The notes beneath the pieces were generated by a model, which saw only the letters and a list, made by a program, of their open reading frames with translations, was not told where the DNA came from and ran no database searches. A program made the translations under genes and the position numbers. Below are positions 19,931 to 29,997 of a stretch of DNA of 64,000 nucleotides, one piece after another. The stretch lies in the NCBI GenBank assembly GCA_001692895.1, contig KV748235.1, positions 1 to 64,000 on the forward strand, read 5' to 3'. The DNA is from Cenococcum geophilum 1.58. Lineage: Eukaryota; Ascomycota; Dothideomycetes; Gloniales; Gloniaceae. Numbering within the stretch: position 1 is the first letter of the stretch; the number at the start of each line of letters is the position of its first letter.

Positions 19931-22816
19931 TCAAACAACCTCGCCTCTCATTTCATTCAAGACCTCTTTCTGTCTATGACTGCTCATTCTCTCAAAGCCG
20001 TCAACGGTCATAACGAACGTGCCCCTACCACCTGTTAGACTTCTCAAATGATTTAGATATCCAACCATCTCTTTGAGCGGCACTCTTGCTGTAATCTGTC
20101 TTTGCCGATCTGTAGCTGCATATTCTTGTCCTGCACTAGAGTTTTGGAACGGATCTGGAGGGGTATAGATCCTGTCAGCATTTACGATGGGCAAGTCATC
20201 CTGGTCCTGAGAAATGCTACTAGCGGAGTCGGAATCTATGGCACCGTCTCCATCCAAGGACACTACTTGCCCACCGCGAGCAGAGCTAATGTCGTGCACA
20301 ACACTGCCGAGGCTGCTTTCATTGGCAGATATTGTGGCCAGCATTACGGGTTCCACAAGAACTGAGCCACCTTTCTCAGCTGCATCTTTAAGAGCCGCTT
20401 GGATAGCTTGCCGGGTAACTGTTGATAGCGCTGCTGATGTGGTCTCAGCGAAGACGTGAGAAGAAGGGTCAAAATGGATGTCTAGTTGGGCTTCTTGGAC
20501 TGCAAAGCCGTGCTGCGGTCCGCGGGCAAGTGCGGCGGAGACGCCGGCTTGAAGGGCTGAGATTATGGCTGAAAAAGGGAGGTGGGGCGGGAGAGGAGGC
20601 TGATCAGATGTGATCGGTAGGCCGGCCTTCGTGATAGTAGGATGGTGGATTATGAGTTTGTTCGAGCCCATAGGAAGTGTTGTTTGATGTTGATTATCCG
20701 CATGCACCTGAGATGTAGTTTCGCCTAACGGTGAGACTGAGGCGGTACAAGACGCTCTCGCGTACTTGCCAGCGACATCTCGGCCAAGCTCTTTGGTGAA
20801 CAATTCTGATGGGGTTGTTATGGCTTCTCGATACGAAATCTCAATCTTGCCAGTTGTAGCTTTAGCTTTAAAATCTTCCAGGAGCCTGTCTCTTGCGATT
20901 TCCAAGTGGAGCTCACCCATTCCTGCAAGGTGAGTCTGTCCACTTTCATTATCCACAGACACTTGCAAACTTGGGTCTTCTCGAAGAAGGAGTGACAACG
21001 AATCTAATACACGCTTTTCCTCGGATAAGCTATTTGGTTCCACGCTAGTGAAGAAAACCGGAGGAGGAACAGCTATCGGGCGCAGTTGTAGAGTGTTAAG
21101 AGGAGCAGGCGGGCCAGTTTTGGGGTTTGCACCACTGTAGGAGATCAGAGTGTCGCCGGTTCGAGCATATTTAAGTCCAACAATGACCCCAATCTGGCCA
21201 GTTGGTATTGAATCGACTTCCACAGCATCAGAAGCGTACATCTTCAACAAACACGGGGCTTTCTCAGCGACGTTAAGATTTGTGTTGAAGAGGCTAATAC
21301 TTTTCTCTATAGATCCTGAGTACACCCTGACGTAGACTAGGACACCACGCTTGGGATCATTCACAACCTTGAATGCTAGGGCGCAGCCTTGGAGGTTTTG
21401 AATTGAGGGCGCATGGTGTTTTGCGACCTTTTTGTGCCTCCCGTCTGCGTCTGTCGATAGTTGAGGCATCGCGAGTTTGCCAGTCAAAAGTTCCCGCAAG
21501 GTACCGCGCCGGTCTCCTATACTGATCTCAGTATCTGGCCTTTCCTCTGGTGACGGTAAAAGATCTACAACAGCATCCAAAAGGGGTTGAACACCAATGT
21601 TTCTGAAGCTAGCTCCTGCGAAGACTGGGATAATTATCTGGGGAGACTGAAGTACGCATCTCCTAAGGGCTGCTGTAATCTGAATTCCAGGTATGGCGGT
21701 ATGGTTTTCATCATGCTCAAGAAAATTTTCCACCATAACGTCGTCATATTCACTAAGAACCTCGACAAGGGCGGTCCTCGCTTTCTTGATTTCAGCTGCA
21801 AAGGCTTGATCAATTTCCTCAAGCTCTTCTAGATTGACAACTCTGACAGCTTTGCCGTCGCCGCCTTCTTCCCATAGAAAACCTCGAAGACCTACGATAT
21901 CTCCAACACCGATGAGTCTTCCTTTACCATTCTTCCACCACGGAATTTGACACACTGCAGGCCAACCATGCAAGCGAACACCGACTTCTTTTACAGTCAT
22001 GGCAAAAGCGGCGCCATCTCGGTCAAGCTTATTAACATAGACTATTCTTGGGATTTTATAATGATCTGCTTGGGTCCACACTTTTTCGGTTTGCGCCTCA
22101 ACCCCAGCCACACCATCAAGGATGCAGACGGCGCCGTCAAGGATACGAAGAGATCGAAGCACTTCGAATGTGAAGTCAGCATGACCAGGGGTATCTATCA
22201 GGTTAATGTTATGTGATATTGCTGATCTTGGTGCAATGACAGAGCTTCCAGATACACTCGGAATTCCACTCGAGGTTATGTTAGGCTTAATATTGGATGG
22301 ATCTTGTGATGGGGGCCAATGAAACGTAATGGCAGCCGACTGTATTGTAATACCTCGAGCCCTTTCAGCGGGAAGGAAATCAGTGACCGTCGAGCCCTCA
22401 TCAACATCTGGACAATTCGTTAGACATAAAAATAACGGGTAGACGGTTAAATAAATGGGAAATGTGCAAGCAAATATAGGTGGAGTAAGCACAGTTCGCT
22501 GAGAATTGAGATGAAATTAACATTACCTCCTATTCTACGCGTGTAACCACTGTAATAGAGCATACGCTCCGTAGTTGTCGTTTTGCCCTATGTCATATAA
22601 GTTAAGCCACTATGCTGCTGCAGTCGAATCCCTTACTGCATCGATGTGTGCTATAATACCAATGTTTCGCGTCCTACGGAGGTTCCCTGGTGGTTGGGGG
22701 GTTCGCAGTCGCGCAGACCCTGATATCAACCTTCTACTGACTCCAGCATAGGGCCGCAGGTAACAGGCACGCCATGCCCATACTCCTTGCATAACCTCAC
22801 TAAAATTGATTGACAA
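19931..22816 (-). CDS. MEF2: Mitochondrial elongation factor G2 / ribosome-releasing factor 2 (three exons)
   Basis: A GTPase that works with the ribosome recycling factor to split mitochondrial ribosomes after termination. Exons on the minus strand are 22637-22816, 22527-22587 and 19931-22407, giving 905 residues. Introns are 22588-22636 and 22408-22526 (CTAAC branch site, CCAG acceptor). The N-terminus is Arg-rich and acid-poor, as for mitochondrial import. GTPase motifs: AHIDAGKTT (the first intron falls inside the P-loop, right after DA), [12 protein letters not shown] (switch I), DTPGHADF (G3) and NKLDRDGA (G4). Later domains include [17 protein letters not shown] and, at the C-terminus, [16 protein letters not shown], as in EF-G domain V. 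Length compares with about 820 in yeast Mef2; extra stretches interrupt the G domain and domain IV. The gene is intact and shares its upstream region with the divergent VPS17 gene. Confidence 0.93.
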
Positions 22817-23025
22817 TTTGGCTATTAGATGATAAACGGTCGCTTCAAAAGAACCTCGAGATTGAAGAAAGATTTTTGAGCTTGGCCGGAAAAGGAAGTG
22901 AGGATGGCTTTAGCGAGGCGGGCAATCGAGGTCTTGTCAGCCAAGACCTCTTTACGCTGTGCAGGTGAGGAGCGCGCAGAACAAACAACAGAGCTCAATC
23001 GCCTTTCACTGCTCCAGGACCCACC
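22817..23025. promoter_or_regulatory. Bidirectional promoter region between MEF2 and VPS17
   Basis: Only 209 bases separate the two divergent ATG codons, so both promoters and leaders must lie here or overlap the genes. No clear TATA box is seen. The segment 22898-23020 reads open but has no motif. Shared control of the two genes is inference. Confidence 0.6.
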
Positions 23026-25018
23026 ATGGACTACTCATCTCTTCCCAATGACCCTGAGCATCCCGGGGGCCCTTCTCCTTGGGCCTCCTCTCCACAACAT
23101 AACCGAATATCATTCGCGCATCCTCCCACCAGCGAAATCCCATCTTCCCCGCTACCGTCTCAGTCGCCATATGGAGAGGAGTCAGCGCAAGATCATGGAT
23201 ATATCAGCGAACCAGATTCGATCAGACCAACGGAAACATCAGCAGCGTCACATGCAGCAGAGAATGGGGAGCAGGCGCATCGGCAACGGGAGCCTGCACA
23301 GAGCAATCCATCATATGCTGCACAAGGTCAACAGCAACACCCACCTCCGCATAGCCAACAGGAGCACCAAAGACATGAACCACAGCGGTACCATCACACT
23401 GCCCGGCAGCAACGGCAGCATCAGCCTCAGTACAAGCTTCAAGCCAAGATCACAGGTCTCGAGCGGACCGGACGGAAAGATCCTATCTTGCGATTTGATG
23501 TCTACGTATGCTTTAAGCTCCTTCCTAACTTATCCCAAGAACCTTGAAGTGCTTTACAACCTGGTAACTGACAATGTTTTACTCAGACAAACCTTCCTAA
23601 ATTCCGAACCACTCAGTTCCGCGACGTACGGCGAATGCACTCTGAATTCGTAAAACTCGCTGACCACCTAATATCCGCTAACCCAGAAGCATTCGTTCCT
23701 GCTGTTCCTCCTCCTCTTACCGCCGCCGGCGTTGGTACCGATGAAGATGAAGTTCGTGTGAAGGCTTTTATGCAACGATGGTTAAATGTGGTCTGTAGCA
23801 ATGATATTCTGATGCGGGATGAAGAAATGGTTTTTTTCGTCGAAAGCGATTTTGGATATAGTCCAGTAGTACGACGAAAGCAGCCTGCGACAGGTGTGCG
23901 GCGGAAGGTGATAAAGCAATTCGCGCCTCCGCCCGACGACACTCCTGAACTAGCGGCTGCGCGACCAATTGTTAAGCAGTTCTACCTAGGCACAATGGAG
24001 ACTGGACAGAAGGTTGAAAAAGTGGTCAAATCGAGAAGAAGTGCGTCGGGCCCCCTTCAGTTTGCAGTTCCTATTTCTAGCCCCGGCGGATCGTAAGAGT
24101 ATGGCGTTGAAGTGGTACTAACAACCAATATCTGCAGGCCTTGGGCTCGCTGAATCAGACTTAGGCGTCAAATTCGCCGCTATGCACGTCCAAGAAACAC
24201 ATCCAGGCCTCAGCACCGCCTACCGCAAACTGGGCAAGGTAATACAGGCAACCGGCGACTACCACGCAGCTCAGGGCACCGCCGAGGCTACCACCCTTGG
24301 AGATCCCCTGACATATCATAGCAGCGATGCCTTCATTGTTAAGGAGACCCTCACTAACCGACACATTTTACTTCGCGATCTACTGGCAGCTCAAGCTACT
24401 ACGAGGTCCAAACTGTCAGCAGCAGACAGGCTAAAAGCGAGCAATAGCGTTAAGAGAGAGAAAGTTGACGAGGCAATTGCCGCTCTTGACGAGGCTCGCA
24501 GTCACGAAACCTACTTGTTCCAGAAAACCCAACGCGTCACAGCAAATCTACTGCAAGAGCAGAGGAAATGGTTTGCTAGGTCCACTGCAGATATGAGGGC
24601 TGCACTCCGTGAATACGTTGTTCGTGAAATAGAGGCCGAGCGCCGCACTCTTGCAACTCTGGAGCAAGTCCGGCCTGATATTCGCGCTATCGATGGAACA
24701 GGTGGACTATCTCGTCTAGGACGTGAAGCTCATCCAGCGCAGCGCCGCGCTTCCCTGGCTAGCTCGCAAGGCCCTAAGGGAGATTCCTGGTCTGGGGTCC
24801 CTAGGCGGACTGGTGACGGACTCAATAGAAGTATTAGTGGTGGATTTGGCGGTTTGGCGGGTGCTAGTGTTGCAGAAGAAGAGGAAGAGGAAGAAGGAAA
24901 GGGAGGCAGGAAGCGGTCAGTGAGTGGAGCTGGCAGTTTGAAGGGAGTGGCAGAGGAGGATGAAGATAGGATTGATGCACGAAACGCAGCTAGCCGGTTA
25001 GCCACGACGACATTTTAA
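23026..25018 (+). CDS. VPS17: Vps17-like retromer sorting nexin (PX-BAR), three exons
   Basis: Vps17 pairs with Vps5 in the retromer coat that returns cargo from endosomes to the Golgi. Exons 23026-23505, 23587-24040 and 24138-25018 join in phase to 604 residues. Residues 1-135 are disordered, rich in Gln, His, Ser and Pro. The PX domain runs about 136-255 (YKLQAKITGLERTGRKDPIL, then NLPKFRTTQFRDVRRMHSEF); the second intron lies 3' of it. The linker FGYSPVVRRKQPATG and the segment PIVKQFYLGTMETG match fungal Vps17. A helical BAR region covers about 300-490 (HVQETHPGLSTAYRKLGKV to the AALREYVVREIEAERRTL helix). The tail is Gly/Ser/Glu-rich with an acidic EEEEEEEG run. The basic PI3P-binding residues of the PX domain look partly replaced, as is common in Vps17. 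The gene looks intact. Confidence 0.92.
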
Positions 25019-25657
25019 ATTGAAGAGTTGAGTTAGGAAGGCAGAAGATTGTATAGATACCTTTCGGAGGTAGTATTACCTGGCCTCTTACAGGTTTGTG
25101 ACCTACCGGAGTGTTTACTGCTGCCTTTGGATTTCCTGAGTGGAAGGAGAAATTCGAGGATTTATTTTTGTGCCGCATGCGTCTTATGCCTCCACACTTC
25201 TACAGTGCTTTACAGCTGACATTATGATATTGAGTAGGGCCATAATTCCACATCCTTCCTAGTGCTTAGTGTAGTCCTGTGCATCATTTAATGCTACAGA
25301 TTATCCTTAGCGGCTTTGGAATAGATATTTCGTAAATAGGATCACTATTGTCATATGAGAGTACAAACCAGCCTCTGAAACCTCAACTTCTTTAGAGCAA
25401 TGAATTAAGTAGTTCGTCACTCAACTCGTACCTGGAGGATCTTCACCAATCCATCAATCAGAGGCCTCAGTATCTTACAAGTAGAACTAACTACCGCCAA
25501 ACTTGACGCGCTAACGGTTTCCTCTAGGCGTCGCTCTAGCCTTGCACAGGAACCCTGGCTTAGGGGCGGAGAGCTTATCGCATATATAGCCAGAGCCCTG
25601 CAACGTTAAAGGTATACTTCCCAGTTATCTTTTTCCAGGGCAAGGTACAAAGCGAAA
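25019..25657. other. Intergenic region with a TATA-like site near 25580
   Basis: It holds the VPS17 3' end. GCATATATAGCC near 25578-25589 lies about 70 bases before the next ATG and could be its TATA box. Nothing else is supported. Confidence 0.4.
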
Positions 25658-26420
25658 ATGCAACTCCTGGTCATGAACTTAGCCTTGGGCGTTGTCCTGC
25701 TCCTCAGTCTACAAACTCCTTTAGTCCAGGCCTACTACAGTTCTTCTTGGTCCCCGAAACCCAGTATCCAACAATACAGATCCTCCTTAGTCCTTAGCCA
25801 GATCTCAATTGGTCCTTGCAACTCTACCTTACGCGACTACCGCAACGCCTTCACAGCACCGTCAGGTTCTCTCGAAGCCTCCGAATTACTCTCTATTTGC
25901 TACGCCCAAGAAGCTTGTGTCATTGACAGCCTTAGCTCCGACATACAAGCAAATTTTCAAGGTGCCGGAGTGGTACTAGGTATCATGCCTACTCTCCTCT
26001 ACCATCGGCCCTAGCGTCGGAGAGATCTCGCTTGTCTCCGCGCACCGCCCAATTCTCTCTTTTCTAATCAGCATGGGCGCGCCAGCTGTCTGGCCGACAC
26101 GGATATTCGAGTACAATGACCCCGTTAGTGCATTGACTGGCGCCGACAGTGGTGGAGCCAGTAAGCTAGTGATTGGCTCGCTGCGTGCTTGGATTGCAGT
26201 TCCCATGAGTTTGTGCCAGTATTTGCTAGCAATGGCTGCGGTAGCCAATATCATGACTACTTCTATCGAATTGGGCCAGAAAGTCTATTCTATCTTGGAG
26301 CACGACTGTATTTTCTTCGTTGCAACTTGTCAGTGTTTGGGATGTTTTGGATCATATTTTGTATCAATGCTGCGCGTTTGCGTGTTGGTAGAGCTTGCGA
26401 GCTTCATAGAAAGCTTTAAG
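25658..26420 (+). pseudogene. Frameshifted gene for a secretory-pathway or membrane protein
   Basis: The frame from 25658 begins with a strong signal peptide or first membrane helix (MQLLVMNLALGVVLLLSLQT) and has four cysteines. It runs 118 codons to a stop at 26014. Homology-like sequence continues without a gap in another frame from about 25990: STIGPSVGEISLVSAHRPIL, then APAVWPTRIFEYNDPVSALT, then a hydrophobic helix (PMSLCQYLLAMAAVANIMTT). This looks like one multi-helix protein broken by one insertion or deletion near 25985-25995. A second break may occur near 26270, since a third frame then reads better. No GT-AG intron fits the first break. I recognise the style of a fungal integral membrane protein family but not a function. 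Confidence 0.55.
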
Positions 26421-26775
26421 TAGGGCTTCGAGCAGAGCTTAAATGGGAGACCCCTGGGACTCCTCTGAACTACGTGCTCCATTCACTGCGTGCGTAGAAA
26501 AATTACAGCTATATAAATTAAAGTGGAAATCCTACCGTTCGTCATGTGTTTAGTTAGGAAAAGTTAAGTATTACTATAGAAGTTGGATTGTTACTAAGAA
26601 ATAAAGGATTAAGTTTAATTTTTACTATTTTACTTTGAAAATTTGTTTAAAAAAACCCCCATTGGAACTTTTTATATTATAAATAACTACAACGTCAGGA
26701 AAACGGGGAGTGGCGTAGGAAATTTAGTTTCGCTAAAAGTATTTTTAGGGCCCGGGCCAGCTTTCCGCCATATTA
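26421..26775. other. Boundary between gene island and transposon block
   Basis: Bases 26421-26700 are AT-rich without coding content. From 26701 a GC-rich patch contains the palindrome GGGCCCGGGCC. It may be flanking sequence of the Harbinger element or a remainder of the Helitron. Confidence 0.35.
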
Positions 26776-27010
26776 GGGTGACGTTGGTCCATGCTTTGAC
26801 CGGCGTCAATTAGTAGATAATTAGTGGCGCTTAATCTGGTAGTCGTACTCAATCTGAAATAAAGCCGACTATTCGGTTGACCGTTCTAAAAAGGCCTTAG
26901 ATGAGGCTTAAAATTAGCGACGTCTTCTGCCCACATTAATTAATCCTCTGCTAAAACGTACCTACTACCGAACCTTTATTACCAGCTCCTTATTTTAGTG
27001 TCTTCTTACT

Positions 27011-28197
27011 ATGTTGCTAACGACTGCCACCCCTACTCCTGCTACCAATACGCATATACTGCGTTCTTCGCGCCCTCCGCCCCTTCGTGTGCAGTCCACA
27101 GCTTGCTAAGCGGCTCCAAAGAAACAGCGTATTAACTAAACTTATAAAATAGAAGAAGCTATAGTTAAAGGCCTTATAGAGGCCGTTTAGGAAAGGCTCC
27201 GCGCAGATAGCTTATATAAGAAGGAAGGCTAGTAGATAGCTCTAGACGCCGCGTAAGTAAAGACTTAATATCTAATTACTATACGGCAGCTTAAAAGTAA
27301 GCACAAAAGCCATAAAAAGGACTGGAAGGTATAGAAGAAGCTTTATAGCTAATTTAGCTAGGGGTAAGATAACGATAAAGGTGTACTAGTTGCCTCCAAA
27401 GATATTATAGATAGATATTTTAAAGCTAATCCTAACATCGCGAAGTTTTAAGATGCTCCGCCGCCTTTCCTAAAGGAGCTTAATAAGCTATTTTAAGGCG
27501 TAGTTGCAACGGGTAACTACGCTCTTGCTATTAATAAAGCTCTTAATTAAATAGAGAATAGGTTGCTAATTAATCCTACGCTAATAGAGGAGGAAAGTAC
27601 TGCTACCGTATAAGACGGTAGGAGTAAGGAGGAAAAGTCTTTTAATAAGGAAGATAATAAGGTAGCTAATAAGGATAAACCTTAATCTTCTATAGAACAG
27701 CGTTAGTTAGCTTCATCAGCCAACAATATTTCCTTAGATAATCACTTTACTGCACCTTCTAGTTAATAATTGTTGTCCTTAGCAAGCCCAAGCCTTTATT
27801 ATACGCCTTTATTAACGCCTACTTAAACGTCTTTACTAGCTATAAAAAAACGCGCTGCTAAACACCTGCCTGGTTAAATAAATTAAATATAAAGCGTTAG
27901 TGACCTAGAGATAGGTAACGGATAAAGAACCTACTAGGAGAGACTATAGAATTAGTATTAAAAGAGATCAGAGCTACGCGAGAGCTTCTTAGTTAAGAGC
28001 CGCCTCTAGAAAAGGCCTTAGTAGAGTTCCTTAACGAGTTTAATAACATAAACCTTAATAATTAAGTGCTTATTTTAGAAGCCTTTAAGACGGAATTAAT
28101 AGTAAGGACCTTTTTAATTACATTAGGGGCGTTATGGAAGAGGTTAATAAATAGAACTCTAGCAAAAATAAAGAAAAAGGAAGATATTAAGGGTTAA
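27011..28197 (+). pseudogene. Harbinger Myb/SANT-like DNA-binding protein, decayed
   Basis: From the ATG at 27011 the frame reads MLLTTATPTPATNTHILRSS, followed by a Myb/SANT-like region. Motifs include QLKSKHKSHKKDWKV near 27290-27330 and FLKELNKLF plus GVVATGNYALAINKALN near 27470-27550. Stops such as TAG occur where Gln or Trp would be expected. In PIF/Harbinger elements this protein binds DNA and helps import the transposase. The frame can be followed, with stops, to about 28195. Confidence 0.7.
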
Positions 28198-28419
28198 AGT
28201 TTACATAAAATTAGTAACTACTTTTACTCTATATTTATAATTGCTTTACTATTAGTAAATTTATTTTTTAGTAAGGTTTTTATATATAAATTAATAAGTC
28301 CTTAAACCTATTATAAATACGCTCTATAAAATTAAAGCAACTGCTTTTCTATACGTGATTATTAGAAAGTTATTATATTAAAAAGCTCTTTTAAGGCGCG
28401 CTCTATAGCAGTAAGATAT

Positions 28420-29480
28420 ATTAATATATAATTTAGTATAGTAATTTGCCTATAGATTATATACTTAGACATTATAAAGGCCTTCTAATTGCCTAACAAT
28501 AGCTTCTCTATATAAGCTCTGCAATTTCGTCCTGTCTTTAATTTATAGCAACCTTACTCTCTTCCTCTACTATCTACGCGTCCTCCTTATTAACCTTCTT
28601 ATCCTCTACTATACTGTAGTCCTCTAAATCATTAGGATTATATATATTTAAGAAGTTATACACTGCTGTTAATATATATACTAAAAAAACCTACGTCGCT
28701 AGAGGGAAGTTCTATCTTACTGCCTTAAAGTATTAAAATCGTCTCTTAAAGACTCTAAAGGTACAATTAATAACATTCCTAAGTCCTATATAATGTAGAT
28801 TAAATAACTCCTTTATATTCTACGGCCTTATATTTACCTAAGCTTATTTATAAAGATAATATTAAACACCTTAGTATGGTACTAACATTATAGAGGTATT
28901 TAAATAACTAGCGTTAATAAAATTATATTAACCTTACGGAGCTTTAAAGCCTTTCTTCTTCGCTAAATTAATAACTCTATAGTTATAGGTAGTACCTTCT
29001 TATCCAGCTAAAACGTATACAAAGTTTATATTAAAATCAATAGCAGCTAAAATGTTCTACGTTAATATACCTTTCCTACTACACTAGGGAGCTTGCTGCT
29101 TATACCCGCCTTTAATTATAATTAGTAGATGCGTACCATTAAGCGCTCTAATACAATTAGCGAAGAACGGATATTGCTTTAGGTTATCTACAACCTTATC
29201 TAGCGTAGTATTTTTAAGTAGATTAATAAGCTCCTTATACAATTTAATAAGCCTAAGAAGAACTAAATATACTGCTCTATATACTAAATTAGCTTTAGTA
29301 AAAAGACTGCTTTAAAGTACGTATTACCTACTCCTTAATTATTAATAAGGCGTACTGCGTTTCCTTATAAACTAACTAGTATAACTAATTATTACTAAAT
29401 ATTAGTAAGAATATTAATAGCTTCTCTACTGCTAATAGAAGTTTCGTATCCTTTAAGCCACCGTTAATTTAGAGCCATTT
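28420..29480 (-). pseudogene. Harbinger DDE transposase (HARBI1-like), decayed
   Basis: Read on the minus strand it has FFANCIRALNGTHL near 29126-29165, where the family has GALDGTH. Then come the NILAAIDFNINFVYVLAG segment (about 29000-29060) and a GFKAP...INASYLNTSI stretch near 28890-28940, where the family has DAGY. Both catalytic Asp positions are now Asn through G-to-A changes. The segment RPKNIKELFNLHYIGLRNVI and a RVFKRRF motif follow. With many TAG/TAA stops the gene is dead. Confidence 0.8.
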
Positions 29481-29997
29481 AAGCAACTTTCTAAATACCT
29501 CTGGCCGTATCCTTATTAAATTATAGATCCTTTATAGGTGGCTATAGAGCAACTATATTATCTATAACGTCCCCCGCTATATATTAGTATATTAAGTATA
29601 AACACCAGCTAGTTAGATCTAAACGGCAATAGTAAGGATTAAGAAGAGGACATTATATAGGGCCTGCAGCTGCTGCAGTAATACCGTCGTCGGTAAGGGT
29701 GGTGGTAGTAGGGGTATGGTAGGCAATCGGACGGGCGTATAAGCAGAGCTCTAGATTCGACCTAAGGATTAATCTAGAAAAAAAAGCTCCAGATTGATCT
29801 AACGCTAAAACCTTAGATTTAACTACTATATACAGTAAAGCGTGTAAATTTGGCGCGGTTGCCAATCTGGAGGAGCTCTAAATTAGAAAGTCGTCAGATT
29901 AACCAAACAGTCGCCTTCAGATTAGATTAGGGCTTTAAATTAACTCGGTTCTAGAGCCTCCAGATTTAATCTAGAGCTGCAACTAAACGCACCCTTA

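Larger units (their letters stand above)
26776..29994. mobile_element. PIF/Harbinger DNA transposon, RIP-mutated
   Basis: It carries the two genes expected for this superfamily: a Myb/SANT-like protein (plus strand, from 27011) and a DDE nuclease (minus strand, about 28420-29480). The right end, read inward, is GGGTGCGTTTAGTTGCAGCT, flanked by TTA at 29995-29997. A candidate left end, GGGTGACGTTGG, at 26776 also follows TTA (26773-26775), the 3-base target duplication typical of PIF/Harbinger; the left inverted repeat is poor, so that boundary is less sure. The right 130 bases match the end of the MITE at 50906-51874. Both genes have many stops. Confidence 0.75.

Noticed and set aside
29653..29865. 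70-codon minus-strand frame near the Harbinger end
   Set aside because: It covers the subterminal non-coding part that is shared with the MITE at 50906-51874; a coding role is unlikely.
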